DNA of 64,000 nt. Source: an uncultured Pseudodesulfovibrio sp. (GTDB lineage Bacteria; Desulfobacterota; Desulfovibrionia; Desulfovibrionales; Desulfovibrionaceae). The stretch is taken from the NCBI RefSeq assembly GCF_963664965.1, contig NZ_OY761823.1, positions 3,366,001 to 3,430,000 of the forward strand, in the 5' to 3' direction. Of the stretch, positions 1 to 8,986 are shown piece after piece. The stretch's first letter is position 1. Every line of letters begins with the position of its first letter. Below the pieces are notes generated by a model. That model did not search any database. It saw only the letters and a program-made list of their open reading frames with translations, and was not told the origin of the DNA. The position numbers and the translations under genes were made by a program.

Positions 1-59
1 ATCTCGACGTGAAGAAGTTCTCGCAGTCCAGAAAGGCGAAACGCAAACTGGAAAAATAG
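1..59 (+). CDS. C-terminal end of an unidentified protein (partial)
   Basis: Only the last 18 codons are in the window, ending LDVKKFSQSRKAKRKLEK and a TAG stop at 57-59. The tail is very basic, which suits a nucleic-acid or ribosome-associated protein, but this is too little to identify the gene. A strong terminator follows 22 bases downstream, which supports a real gene end in this frame. Confidence 0.5.
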   Translation, partial: LDVKKFSQSRKAKRKLEK

Positions 60-80
60 CGGCAATACAACGTAAAAAAC

Positions 81-112
81 AAAAGCCCGGAAACAGCTGT
101 TTCCGGGCTTTT
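81..112 (+). terminator. Rho-independent terminator (perfect 32-bp palindrome)
   Basis: The 32 bases are a perfect palindrome with a GC-rich core (AGCCCGGAAAC and its complement) flanked by A-tract and T-tract. It ends the transcript of the partial gene at the left edge. Because it is symmetric it could also stop leftward transcription. Confidence 0.85.
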
Positions 113-158
113 GTCGTTCTTGATTCGATTCCCCTGATTTCCCGATCCAGACACGAAA

Positions 159-187
159 AAAGGCGGTCAGGTTCAACCCGACCGCCT
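159..187 (-). terminator. Rho-independent terminator of the Rossmann-like gene
   Basis: The arms AAGGCGGTC and GACCGCCTT enclose an 11-base loop. On the minus strand the stem is followed by a run of T. It lies 26 bases past the stop of the leftward gene at 213-764. Confidence 0.8.
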
Positions 188-212
188 TGAATACTCTTTC
201 GACTGTCCGTCT

Positions 213-764
213 TTACTTGAAGGAACGGGCAAAGAGATCTTCGAGAGCCTTCTTGCCGTTGTCTTCGAGGAAACGGGTGCCGGTGCCGGTGAAGTGCTTG
301 TCCGTGATGACCGGAGCCTCGACGGAAACCCACTCGCCCTTTTCCCACTTGAACCAGCCGTTTTTCTTCTGGCCAAAGACATAGAGTTCCTTGTTGCAGA
401 TCTTGGCAAACTCAGCTCCCCAGCCGGTGCCGCCCTTGACGGTGCCGTCATCGAGAATGGTTCCGACGACAAAAACCTGATGGCCGGATTCGACCTGATG
501 CATGATGGTCTGAAGCACCTTACGCATCTTTTCAGCGTTGGTGAATTTGCGATTGAGCAGCTTGGCAACATAGGTCAGGCTGACGTCTTTCTTGGTCAGC
601 TCTTCGTCTGTCAGCACACGGACGCCGCGGGTGCGCTCGATGCGATGTCCTTCAAAAGTGTAGTTGACCTCGCTCAGGCCATAGTACTCGGCGAGCTTGC
701 CGAACTGGTTCTCAGCGCCCTGCGCGCCGCCGCTGAACAAGGTGTAAGATGCGAATTTGGTCAT
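213..764 (-). CDS. Conserved protein with SLOG/Rossmann-like nucleotide-binding motif
   Basis: 183 aa. Near the N-terminus (residues 10-17) is FSGGAQGAE, resembling the glycine-rich loop of SLOG-type Rossmann proteins (DprA, YspA, molybdenum-carrier families). A later segment has VVGTILDDGTVKGGTGWG, then a KELYVFGQKKNGWFKW stretch similar to the nucleotide-pocket side of those families. There is no signal peptide or membrane segment, so it is probably cytoplasmic. The start is supported by AAGGAGAG just upstream of the ATG on the minus strand. It is a single-gene unit with its own terminator and an AT-rich upstream region. The family assignment is by motif only and the substrate is unknown. 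Confidence 0.6.
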   Translation of the reverse strand: MTKFASYTLFSGGAQGAENQFGKLAEYYGLSEVNYTFEGHRIERTRGVRVLTDEELTKKDVSLTYVAKLLNRKFTNAEKMRKVLQTIMHQVESGHQVFVVGTILDDGTVKGGTGWGAEFAKICNKELYVFGQKKNGWFKWEKGEWVSVEAPVITDKHFTGTGTRFLEDNGKKALEDLFARSFK

Positions 765-925
765 GAACTCTCCTTGCGTATGGTGTAGAAAATTTGACTG
801 TACGCGGTTAATTGATTGGCAGTATGCACGGCGCGTACGTTCGGAGCAATGCCAACTGCATTATATTTTTCAAAAAATCCACTATTTTTTCAAATATAAT
901 TTTCCACGGTCCCCATACGGTCCAC

Positions 926-2407
926 TCAACCATAAAGGGCCTTCATTTTTCCCATCAGGTCGTCGAGCAAAACCCGGTCCATGCCCGAGGCCATGCGCTC
1001 GAACTCTTCGACCGTGTATTTCGTCTGCAATTTATACATGTTCGCCGAGGTATTTCCTTCCTCGAGCTGTCCCGCCTGACTGACACTACCGGTCTTCCGC
1101 TTATGCAAAATGGAAAGAAATCCCTGATACACAGCATATCCGCCGCCAAGAACCATGCGTAAATCCCGCTCCAGATCATCGTACTGCGTTGGGGAAAAAC
1201 GCAGATCAAACGGGCCGTTTTCCAACAGGTGATCCGGTCGGAACAGATGCACGCACCCGGTCACCGAAGTACAGGGACGAATGTAGTCGGCCTGACCGAA
1301 ATCGCCGTCCTGCAACATGATGGTGGACATGAGTATATCCTTCCGTTCCTGTTTGTCAGGTGTCAGGTTGTGCTCCCCGCACTGCACGCGGGCTGGTCCG
1401 TCATGATTCACCACCTTGCAGCCCCAGACGCCGGCGTCGGGATACCTTTCTACTGCGGCACCGAGACGCAACAGCCAATCCTGAGGCAGGGAAATATCAT
1501 CATCAATGTACGCAACGAAATCACTTTTCCGCACTTCCGGCAAATTCATGAGCCAGTTGCGCGCGGCAGGAGCACCCACGTTGACGGGCATGGTCACCGC
1601 TTCCGCCCGTTCGGAACCGAAACGGTCCACAAATCGCCGAATGACATCCGGCGTATCATCCGAGCTGCCGTTGTCGAGTATCCGGACATGGGCGTCACCA
1701 AGATCGGACTTCACCAGCGAATCCAGCGTCTCCGCAAGATCATCCGCCTTGTTGTAACTGTAACCCAGCACCATGGTCCGCCCGGAAAGCGGTGTGTGCC
1801 TGGATGCGCCACCCGTTTTCAATTCATACAGACGCAGCCACAGCCCCGCGTTCCATGGTCGCACCTCTGCACAACGCCGCAGCAATTCCGTCGCCTTTTC
1901 AATCTTCCCGGAACGCAGCCACGCCGTCACCAAACGCTCCTCGCCCACAGGCAGCGGCAGAGAATGCAGGCATTCCCGGTACGTCCCGGCTGCGGCGCGC
2001 GCTTCGCCCGAAGCAAGCAACCCATTCGCCATGGTAAAGGCAAACAGCGAGGCCAGACCTTCAGGCGGCATTGCTTCCCCGAGCATGGCGACAAGCACGG
2101 ACCAATCTCCATGGATTCGCGCAAACTCATAGAGATGATGCCACCAGAACAGATTGCGGGGAGCATGATGCAACCGTTCCTTCAAAAAAGTAAGCTGTAC
2201 ACCGCGATCACCGGCCATGGCGTTCTGCGCCTCGGGCGTGACGTCCGGCTGCCAATGCTCCATGGCCGACTTGATCGTCGGCAGCAGAGTCGGCGGCAAG
2301 GACGGCAGCTTTGCCGCGACACCCGCCAGAACTGCGGCGCACTGTGCATCAAGCGGATTTTCCGCCCATGCCGCAAGCAACGCATCAGCCGCTATCTGCG
2401 AGAACAT
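926..2407 (-). CDS. Family 2 glycosyltransferase with helical N-terminal region; N-terminus probably frameshifted
   Basis: 493 aa as an open frame. The N-terminal ~200 residues look like helical TPR-type repeats; the GT2 domain starts near residue 212 (VLGYSYNKADDLAETLDSL), with the donor-site stretch NVGAPAARNWL and the metal-binding acidic motif AYIDDDISLPQDWL. No membrane anchor, so a soluble transferase, perhaps acting on a surface polysaccharide or protein glycan. The frame starting ATG at 2541 encodes 48 residues (MSHSFDFAALPSDLLRQLL...) and runs into a stop just where this frame opens. One base seems missing near 2405-2415, and the intact gene probably spans 926-2541, about 540 aa. It is a paralogue of the divergent gene at 2638-4333. 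GT2 is secure; the sugar and acceptor are unknown. Confidence 0.8.
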   Translation of the reverse strand: MFSQIAADALLAAWAENPLDAQCAAVLAGVAAKLPSLPPTLLPTIKSAMEHWQPDVTPEAQNAMAGDRGVQLTFLKERLHHAPRNLFWWHHLYEFARIHGDWSVLVAMLGEAMPPEGLASLFAFTMANGLLASGEARAAAGTYRECLHSLPLPVGEERLVTAWLRSGKIEKATELLRRCAEVRPWNAGLWLRLYELKTGGASRHTPLSGRTMVLGYSYNKADDLAETLDSLVKSDLGDAHVRILDNGSSDDTPDVIRRFVDRFGSERAEAVTMPVNVGAPAARNWLMNLPEVRKSDFVAYIDDDISLPQDWLLRLGAAVERYPDAGVWGCKVVNHDGPARVQCGEHNLTPDKQERKDILMSTIMLQDGDFGQADYIRPCTSVTGCVHLFRPDHLLENGPFDLRFSPTQYDDLERDLRMVLGGGYAVYQGFLSILHKRKTGSVSQAGQLEEGNTSANMYKLQTKYTVEEFERMASGMDRVLLDDLMGKMKALYG

Positions 2408-2637
2408 AGGTCACCGGGTCGCCGCGTATAGTTCAACGCGGTAGTCGCAATGCCGTGCAAATGCGGCCTGCCGGAAAATCCGAGCAGAAGCTGACGAAGC
2501 AGGTCCGAGGGAAGTGCTGCGAAATCGAAGGAATGGCTCATGATTCTGGAGTATGTGCCACCGCCGGAAATGTCAACGGAAGGCTTCCTCTCCCCCCTCT
2601 TTCGGACAGGGAATATTTCTGCTAACTATCATGAATC

Positions 2638-4333
2638 ATGCAGCGACTCGGATTTCCCAACCCCCTTCCGCCCGTCAACGGCCTCCATCCGGCATTCAAG
2701 AACCGTTTCTCCGGCTGGCACCTCGGCATGGGCCTGCCCGGAACAATCACAGGGCTGCTACGCGGGCTGACGCAACTTGGAGCCGAGACCCCGGCCTGCC
2801 GCGACACCGCGCTCGGCATGGGACTCTGGGGAATGCAGGCCTCCCCGCTCGCCCCGGACATGGCAGATTGGACCATCCGACTCGCCCATCAGGGCCTGAA
2901 ACTTTCGCCTGCGCTCACGGCTCTGGCTACCCGGCTTGCCGCAATCCCACCGCTGGGAGAATCGGATACCGAACTCCTCGACACATGGTACGCCCTTGCC
3001 CGACAGGACGACATTTCCCTGACCCTGCGTTTTCTGACCGCCGTACTCAGCGATCCGGCCAGAGGCTTGGTCTGGCTCGGACACTGCTGGCAGGATCTCC
3101 TCTTTCTCGGCAAACCGGAGCTTCCCAAGGCGGCTCTCGACATAGTTCCCGTGGGATGATGCCACGCAGCCGCTCAAACAGCGCATGGAAGCCGAACTGG
3201 CCTTTCACAGTCTTCCGCCCGAAGAAGCCCTCCAGCTCGTGGAAGCGCTCTGCCCCGAAACATGGGGACTCTGGCGGGCCTACGCCGGAGCCGAACTGCT
3301 TATCCGCGCAGGGCGCACCGGGCAGGCGAAAGGCGCACTTGCCCAGCTCTGGAAGGCGATCCCGTGGCACGTCAACCTGACCCTCAAACTCCACGACCTG
3401 TTCAACAAAATTTCTCCTGCCGACGCATCCGCCACGGAAAACGTCGCGGTCCTCGTGTACTCGTGGAACAAGGCCGACCTGCTCGCCGACACCCTGAACA
3501 GTCTTGCAGACAGCAACATCGGGCACGCAAGGATTTTCGCTCTGAACAACGGCTCCACCGACCACACGGCGCAGGTGCTTGAACAAGCCAGCTCCCGTTT
3601 TGAACCGGGCCGGTTCCGCATCGAGACGCTCCCGGTCAACATCGGTGCGCCCGCCGCCCGAAACTGGCTTCTCGCCCTGCCCGAGGTGCAGTCCTGCACG
3701 TGGGCCGCATTTCTCGACGACGACATCGTACTGCCGAAAAACTGGCTGCTGCATCTGCTCGGCGCGGCCAAGGGACATGACAACATCGGCGCAGTCGGCT
3801 GCCGCATCACTGCCGCCACGCCGCCCTACGGGCTGCAATCCGCAGACTACAATCTTTTTCCGACACCGCCCGCCCCGATCGAACCGGGCACAATTCCCAA
3901 TCGAGTGCTCGTCTTTGACAACTGTGCGGGCTCCACAGACTCGGGCCTGTTCACCTACACCCGGCCCTGCCTGTCCGTGTCCGGCTGCTGCCACATGATT
4001 TCCACGGATGCCATCCGCAAGGCGGGAGGTTTCGACCTCCGCTATACCCCATCCCAGTTCGACGATCTCGACCGTGACCTGCGGTCCGCACTGAACGGCA
4101 TGCCCGCCGTGTACACCGGCTCCCTCGCCATCCGCCACGTCCAGCACTCCAGTCTTGCCAAGGCGCAGACACAGGCACAGGTAGGCCATGTCATGGGCAA
4201 CAAATACAAGCTCGATACCAAGTACTCCGATGAAGAACTGGCGACCCTTGCCGAGTCCAACCGAGCACGCCTCTGGAACGATCTGGAAGCCAAGCACGCT
4301 TTCCTGCTTGACCGCCTCGGTCATGGTGCTTAA
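2638..4333 (+). pseudogene. Family 2 glycosyltransferase, paralogue of the divergent neighbour, split by a frameshift
   Basis: Two adjacent frames make one protein. Residues 1-173 (2638-3159) match in style the helical N-terminal half of the neighbour and stop at TGA; the next frame carries WDDATQPLKQRMEAEL straight into a 382-aa part (ATG at 3185) with the GT2 domain. Motifs there are VLVYSWNKADLLADTLNSL, NIGAPAARNWLL and the acidic AFLDDDIVLPKNWLL. Removing one C from CCC at 3148-3150 restores a single frame of about 565 residues. Whether the indel is real or a sequencing error cannot be decided here. If real, the downstream part could still be made from the internal ATG but would lack most of the helical domain. 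It is transcribed away from its paralogue across a 96-bp gap (from the 2541 start). Confidence 0.75.
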
Positions 4334-4379
4334 CTCTTCCCTGTCCCGATTTTTCCAATTTCACAGCAAGGAACAGACC

Positions 4380-4703
4380 ATGGATGACGTTCGCGTCTAC
4401 GGCGATTTCCACCGCATTTCGCCCGAAATATATGAACAGATAAAAGACTCCATCCCCTTTGATCAGGTCGAGTACGACGGCGACGTCCTGCGCGTCGACC
4501 ACGAAGGCCAGTATCTCATGATCGACGATTTCATCGAATCCGTTCGCGATCTCCTGCCGGAAAACGGCTACGGGCACGTCGAATACATCGACAATCTCGA
4601 CTGGGTCGTCACCCGCTACACCATCACCCCCGGCAAGATCGAAGAAAAGACCGTTGCCGTGGACAACGTGCTTGACGCACATCAGCGAGAACACGGGTTG
4701 TAG
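4380..4703 (+). CDS. Small acidic hypothetical protein
   Basis: 107 aa, beginning MDDVRVYGDF, rich in Asp and Glu, without signal peptide, membrane segment or cysteine cluster. The ATG at 4380 is preceded by AAGGAACAGACC, a fair ribosome-binding site; the open frame extends further upstream, but that part overlaps the glycosyltransferase. It lies 46 bases after the glycosyltransferase stop on the same strand and may be co-transcribed with it. I do not recognise a family. The even composition and good codon use argue for a real gene. Confidence 0.6.
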   Translation: MDDVRVYGDFHRISPEIYEQIKDSIPFDQVEYDGDVLRVDHEGQYLMIDDFIESVRDLLPENGYGHVEYIDNLDWVVTRYTITPGKIEEKTVAVDNVLDAHQREHGL

Positions 4704-4746
4704 AGGAAGTAGGGGATGCCGCTTTGCGGCGTTGACGTATTCTTTT

Positions 4747-4782
4747 GCCTCCGGCGGCTCAAGGCCGAAGGCCTTGAGAATC
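4747..4782 (+). repeat. Dispersed GCCTCCGGCGGC + hairpin repeat, copy 1
   Basis: The 12-mer GCCTCCGGCGGC is followed at once by a hairpin (TCAAGGCC, loop GAA, GGCCTTGA) and then GAATCC. The same layout occurs at 10634-10669 and 37102-37146 in the opposite orientation, and in variant form at 10173. All copies sit between genes. Confidence 0.75.
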
Positions 4783-4809
4783 CCAATGCCCCTTCGGCGT
4801 GTATTCTGA

Positions 4810-5556
4810 TTAATCGAGGGCGACTAATTCAAGATTGCCCCATGCCACGACTTTCTGGTCGTACTGGGCGAATATTCCGTCGAGTCCGCTGTCAGCCAAT
4901 GCCTGCGCCTGTTTGAGCACAGTATCGATGTCAGTCTCGGACTTGAGCATGTTGCAGAGCGCCGTGGCAGCGGCATCGGCAAATCTCGCGTCCTTTGCCC
5001 TGACCGCGACGAGATCACCGGAACCGAGACTGAGGGAATGGCCGATTGTTCCGCTTGAGGCGCAGATGGACACAGGGAACTCACCGGCTTCAACCCGAAG
5101 GCCGACAGTCGCCCCGGAATCGGGGTCGGCAAGCAGGGCCACAACCCGCTCCCGCGTTGAATGCAAATAGGTATCGCCACCGTTCTCGACGAGAATGTTC
5201 GGACTTTCCGCCACAAAAAGATCACCCACGGCCTGCGCCACGGCACCCGCAACCGCCGCCATGGGGCCGACTCCGCAGAGAGCACCGGCCTTGACCATGC
5301 TCCTGATTATCGAAGGTGCCTCGGCAGGCATTTCAATCGGTACAAGACTCTCCGCGAATTCCGGATGAAACATGATCCAGTTCTTGATGTCGCCACGCAC
5401 TTGGGAAACAAAAGACGCAATTTCCGCCTGCAAATCCCTTTCAGCCACGATAAGTAGGTCCGTCTGCTCAACCGCGACCTGAAAGCGGACTTCTCCCTCA
5501 TGAGGGCGCACGGAATCACGGTAGGCACGATCCGTGGAAAGATGGCGCTTGTTCAT
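4810..5556 (-). CDS. UPF0280 family protein (ApbE-related fold)
   Basis: 248 aa. The central part has the pattern of the UPF0280 family, which is distantly related to ApbE flavin transferases: GPMAAVAGAVAQAVG, then NPNILVENGGD-like SPNILVENGGDTYL, then SSGTIGHSLSLG. The biochemical role of the family is not established. There is no signal peptide, unlike true ApbE lipoproteins. It follows the LUD-domain gene on the same strand with a 75-base gap, so the two may form an operon. Family confidence is good; function is open. Confidence 0.85.
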   Translation of the reverse strand: MNKRHLSTDRAYRDSVRPHEGEVRFQVAVEQTDLLIVAERDLQAEIASFVSQVRGDIKNWIMFHPEFAESLVPIEMPAEAPSIIRSMVKAGALCGVGPMAAVAGAVAQAVGDLFVAESPNILVENGGDTYLHSTRERVVALLADPDSGATVGLRVEAGEFPVSICASSGTIGHSLSLGSGDLVAVRAKDARFADAAATALCNMLKSETDIDTVLKQAQALADSGLDGIFAQYDQKVVAWGNLELVALD

Positions 5557-5631
5557 CGAAACGACCTCATGGGGCGTACCCCTGTAAAGGAGTACGCGTG
5601 CAGCATTGTTAAGAACATCTTTTCCACAGGA

Positions 5632-6285
5632 CTAGAAACCGAGGTCTTCATTGATGAGAACGACCTTGATGCGGCCCTTGGGGAACGACTTTTCCGTGAT
5701 CGTCCATGTATTGCAGATGCGCTGCGGCGAATCGCAGTCCATGCAGTACCCCGTCTTGACGCACGGAGTTTTCATGTTCAGGCGCATGGCATTGACCGGA
5801 GCCACATACTCTTTAATGCGCTCGATGGCACGCTCGACGTCCGGGACGATCTTGTTCCGGCCGATGAAAATCACGACATTTTTCGGGCCGAAATTGATCG
5901 CGCCGGTACGGTTGCCGATCATGTCCAGATTGACGAGGTAGCCGCTTTCGGTAACCGCGTTCGTGCCGGTAAAGAAACAATCCACGAGCAGAGCCTGACG
6001 GCGGCGCTCCACTTTCTCTTCGTTGGACAGGGATTTGTCCCACGTATCAAGGACGTCATATTCACCACAGTTACACAGATGGTCGTACAGGCCGGTGTCG
6101 GCAAGCGTCAGCGACCCACCCCATGAAACCGACTTCGGCTTGAGGACCGGGAGAATATCTTCAAGAACGACCTTTTTGGCCTGTTCCCTGGAATCAGCAA
6201 GATGAACATCGAAATTATTTTCAATCAGCGCCTCTTTGAGTTCGCGCAGACTCAAGTCCCAAAAGTTGTCTATCGGCTTGTCCAT
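5632..6285 (-). CDS. LUD-domain protein (LutC/DUF162 type)
   Basis: 217 aa from the chosen start MDKPIDNFWDLS. The frame extends 13 codons further, but CTAAGGAGGCGGTC sits directly before the ATG at 6285, so that start is preferred. The protein carries the LUD-domain features SWGGSLTLADTGLYDHL, ALLVDCFFTGTNAVTESG and NMIGNRTGAI-like DMIGNRTGAINFGPKNVV. LUD proteins are linked to lactate oxidation (LutABC), but single LUD proteins also occur without lutAB, as here. A late Cys-rich segment (CVKTGYCMDCDSPQRIC) could bind metal. It is probably co-transcribed with the UPF0280 gene. No lactate dehydrogenase genes are adjacent, so the substrate is uncertain. Confidence 0.85.
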   Translation of the reverse strand: MDKPIDNFWDLSLRELKEALIENNFDVHLADSREQAKKVVLEDILPVLKPKSVSWGGSLTLADTGLYDHLCNCGEYDVLDTWDKSLSNEEKVERRRQALLVDCFFTGTNAVTESGYLVNLDMIGNRTGAINFGPKNVVIFIGRNKIVPDVERAIERIKEYVAPVNAMRLNMKTPCVKTGYCMDCDSPQRICNTWTITEKSFPKGRIKVVLINEDLGF

Positions 6286-6442
6286 GACCGCCTCCTTAGT
6301 ATATAGTAATGTCTGTTTTGTCATCGAACCGCGAAAACATGAAAAAAATCCTCGCTATCCGGTGGGAAAACCTGTAGCAGAAAACCCGGTCGCGTGAAAG
6401 AAGAAGGGCCCGTCAAATCTCGGACACACCACAAATTTTGCC

Positions 6443-6471
6443 TTGACGATCGGCAAAGCTCCGGTTATATG
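6443..6471 (+). promoter_or_regulatory. Sigma-70-type promoter for rpmH operon
   Basis: TTGACG (6443-6448) and TATATG (6466-6471) are separated by 17 bases, a near-consensus promoter about 55 bases before the rpmH start. The position is right for driving rpmH-rnpA-yidD-yidC-jag. Confidence 0.7.
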
Positions 6472-6525
6472 CTTCCGTTCGACAGAGCTTTTCAGTAAAA
6501 TTCTACTCTATTAGGAGATATTGAT

Positions 6526-6660
6526 ATGAAACGTACTTACCAGCCCAGCAAATGCCGTCGTAAAAGAACCCACGGTTTCCTGGTGCGCTCCCGCACCAAA
6601 AACGGTCGCGCCGTGCTCCGTCGCCGTCGCGCCAAAGGGCGTAAGAGATTAGCCGTTTAG
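6526..6660 (+). CDS. rpmH: 50S ribosomal protein L34
   Basis: 44 aa, starting [18 protein letters not shown] and ending [10 protein letters not shown], the whole length highly basic and typical of L34, a small structural protein of the large ribosomal subunit. TTAGGAGATATTGAT precedes the ATG, giving a strong ribosome-binding site. It heads the classic rpmH-rnpA-yidD-yidC-jag order. Cys10 replaces the more usual Thr or Asn in this position, a minor variation. Confidence 0.97.
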   Translation: MKRTYQPSKCRRKRTHGFLVRSRTKNGRAVLRRRRAKGRKRLAV

Positions 6661-7019
6661 CTTGGAACAAGGAGCGCCGGCTGCTCAAAAGCCCCGAATT
6701 CACGGCATGCTATGAGCAGGGACGAAAGCACTTCACCAGAAGCTTCATCCTGTTCATTCTGAAACGCAAAGAAGGTCAAGGCGGTATCCGCCTTGGCCTT
6801 ACCGTGAGTAAGAAGATGGGGAATGCAGTGGCGCGCAACCGTATAAAGAGGGTGGTGCGCGAGTATTTTCGGCTGCATCAATTCGACGTTGAACTGCCTC
6901 TCGATATCGTCATGGTTCCCAAGCGGAACCTTGAGGCCAAGCAGCTTACTCTCGCTCTCGCCACAGAAGAGTTCACTCCGCTTTTATACCGTATCAAGAC
7001 GGAAGCGGCGGCCTCTTAG
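6648..7019 (+). CDS. rnpA: Ribonuclease P protein component
   Basis: The reading frame is secure: [13 protein letters not shown], then [35 protein letters not shown] (the RNA-binding signature region) and a VREYFR stretch. It binds the P RNA and helps mature tRNA 5' ends. The start is not clear. Upstream of the conserved region the frame is closed by TAA at 6642, and no ATG, GTG or TTG lies between that stop and WNKERR. The given start uses ATT at 6648, which would overlap rpmH by 13 bases; GTG at 6804 would remove about half the protein. CTG at 6681 is another option but cuts into the conserved N-terminus. Confidence 0.9.
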   Translation: MSRLAWNKERRLLKSPEFTACYEQGRKHFTRSFILFILKRKEGQGGIRLGLTVSKKMGNAVARNRIKRVVREYFRLHQFDVELPLDIVMVPKRNLEAKQLTLALATEEFTPLLYRIKTEAAAS

Positions 7020-7029
7020 TGAGGAAATG

Positions 7030-7311
7030 ATGCGCTCACTATTTCTGGCGCTCATTTGGTTTTACCAGAAACTCATCTCCCCCTTGCTGCCCCCGGCATG
7101 CAGGTTCACTCCGACGTGCTCTGAGTACGCGAAGGAAGCTGTCATCCGGCACGGGGCGTTCAAGGGAGGTCTTCTTGCGTTATGGCGTCTCCTTCGTTGC
7201 CAACCTTTTTGCCGCGGGGGCCATGACCCCGTCCCGGCCGTCTGGCCTACCGACCAACTCAAAGCGAGAATCATCCCATGGAAAAGAAGGAGCAAATCCG
7301 TCTTGTCATAG
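7030..7311 (+). CDS. yidD: Membrane protein insertion efficiency factor YidD
   Basis: 93 aa starting [20 protein letters not shown]. It has the YidD signature [19 protein letters not shown] and the later GGHDPVP motif. YidD is a small membrane-associated protein thought to assist YidC-dependent insertion. GAGG lies 5 bases before a double ATG (7027, 7030); the second has the better spacing. It follows rnpA by 10 bases and overlaps the start of yidC by 34 bases, so translation is probably coupled. Confidence 0.93.
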   Translation: MRSLFLALIWFYQKLISPLLPPACRFTPTCSEYAKEAVIRHGAFKGGLLALWRLLRCQPFCRGGHDPVPAVWPTDQLKARIIPWKRRSKSVLS

Positions 7312-8939
7312 CCTTGGTCCTGAGCTTCGTTGTCATCTTCGGGTGGCAGTACCTCAACGCACCATCGCAGGAACAGCAGGCCGAAATGGCCCGCAAGGCC
7401 GCCGAGGCCGAAAAAAAGGCCGCCACGCTCACCGAGCAGGCGGACGCTCCCGTTTCCGAAGTTGCGGCAACTCCTGCTGAAGACTTCATCCCCACCGCCG
7501 GCAAGACCGTCACGGTGGATACCCCGCTGTACACCGCCGTCTTCAACTCCCAGGGCGGCATCCTCGAAAAGTTCGTCCTCAAAGAGTTCAAGGACACTAT
7601 CGAACCTGACTCCCCCAATGTCGACCTCATCGGCCGAAAAGCCTTTGCCAAAGGACCGCTCGGCCTGATCCTTACCAAGGGCGACAAGGAATACCACACT
7701 TGGAAGCGCGGCCAGTGGGCCTTCTCCGGTTCCGACATCGTCATGGGTGAAAACGACTCCACCAAGACTCTGACCTTCACCGGACAGGCTGGCGGATTCC
7801 GCATCGAACGCACCCTGACCTTCCACGCCGACACATATCTCATTGAAGAAACGGCCACCGTTACCAACCTGAATCCCACCGGCGTCGAAGGCTCCCTGTC
7901 CTTCACCGCCGCAGCCAAATCCATGTCCGCAGAGGACGATCGCTACAACCCCACCAAAATCGCTTACCTCGTCAAGGACGGACGCGAAGAAGTGGATGAC
8001 CGCGACGACCTCAAGGAAAAAGGCCTTTCCGCCAGCGGCGACCTGATGTGGGGTTCCATCGAATCCAACTACTTCCTGTTTGCCGTCATGCCGCACAATG
8101 CTGACGCCACCCTGTCCGCAGGCGTGCAGGACACCATCTTCCGCATGGCCGTCAACGAGGAAGCGACCTTCATGTCCAACGTCGCCAAGACGCTGAAGGC
8201 TTCCTACTTCATCGGCCCCACCGATCGCCAGATGCTCGCACAGATGCCCAACCAGCTCGAAGACGCCGTCAATTTCGGCTGGTTCGACATGCTGGCCAAG
8301 CCCATGCTCATCGGCCTGAACTTCTTCTATAACTACGTACACAACTACGGCATCGCCATTATCCTGCTGACCATCGTCATCAAGCTCATCTTCTGGCCCC
8401 TGTCCCAGAAAAGCTACGGCTCCATGGAACAAATGAAGAAGCTCCAGCCCATGGTCCAGAAACTTCGCGAGAAGTACGGCGACGACAAACAGCGTCTCAA
8501 TCAGGAAACCATGGCCCTGTACAAAACATACAAGGTCAACCCGATGGGCGGCTGCCTGCCGATGGTTGTGCAGATTCCGGTATTCTTCGGCCTCTACAAG
8601 GCCCTCCTCGGCGCAGTCGAACTGCGGCACGCTCCCTTCATCGAGTACCTGCCGTTCACCGACCTGCCCTGGCTGGCTGACCTCTCCGCCAAGGATCCGT
8701 ACTACATCACCCCTGTCATCATGGGTGTGTCCATGTTCCTGCAACAGAAGATGACGCCCAGCGCGGGTGATCCGACTCAGCAGAAAATCATGCTGCTGAT
8801 GCCGCTCGTCTTCACTTTCATGTTCCTGCAGTTCCCGTCCGGTCTCGTCATCTACTGGCTGCTCAACAACCTCCTCTCCATAGGACAGCAGCTCATGATC
8901 GCCCGGGCCACCAAAAAGAAAGCGGCTCAGAAAGCCTAA
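7278..8939 (+). CDS. yidC: Membrane protein insertase YidC
   Basis: 553 aa. An N-terminal membrane helix (about residues 7-24) is followed by a large periplasmic P1 domain (to ~345) preceded by an Ala/Lys/Glu-rich linker. The conserved C-terminal insertase core begins around [14 protein letters not shown], with the cytoplasmic coiled-coil [17 protein letters not shown] and the hydrophobic segments [20 protein letters not shown] and [16 protein letters not shown]. It inserts and folds inner-membrane proteins alone or with SecYEG. The long P1 domain is the Gram-negative form. The basic tail ([10 protein letters not shown]) may contact the ribosome. Confidence 0.97.
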   Translation: MEKKEQIRLVIALVLSFVVIFGWQYLNAPSQEQQAEMARKAAEAEKKAATLTEQADAPVSEVAATPAEDFIPTAGKTVTVDTPLYTAVFNSQGGILEKFVLKEFKDTIEPDSPNVDLIGRKAFAKGPLGLILTKGDKEYHTWKRGQWAFSGSDIVMGENDSTKTLTFTGQAGGFRIERTLTFHADTYLIEETATVTNLNPTGVEGSLSFTAAAKSMSAEDDRYNPTKIAYLVKDGREEVDDRDDLKEKGLSASGDLMWGSIESNYFLFAVMPHNADATLSAGVQDTIFRMAVNEEATFMSNVAKTLKASYFIGPTDRQMLAQMPNQLEDAVNFGWFDMLAKPMLIGLNFFYNYVHNYGIAIILLTIVIKLIFWPLSQKSYGSMEQMKKLQPMVQKLREKYGDDKQRLNQETMALYKTYKVNPMGGCLPMVVQIPVFFGLYKALLGAVELRHAPFIEYLPFTDLPWLADLSAKDPYYITPVIMGVSMFLQQKMTPSAGDPTQQKIMLLMPLVFTFMFLQFPSGLVIYWLLNNLLSIGQQLMIARATKKKAAQKA

Positions 8940-8986
8940 CAACGCCACCGGGGGGCCTGATTCCCCGGCATTGCAAGGATTAAAAA

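Noticed and set aside
6286-6525. Replication origin upstream of rpmH
   Set aside because: The rpmH-jag block is near oriC in some bacteria, but I see no dnaA gene and no cluster of DnaA boxes here.
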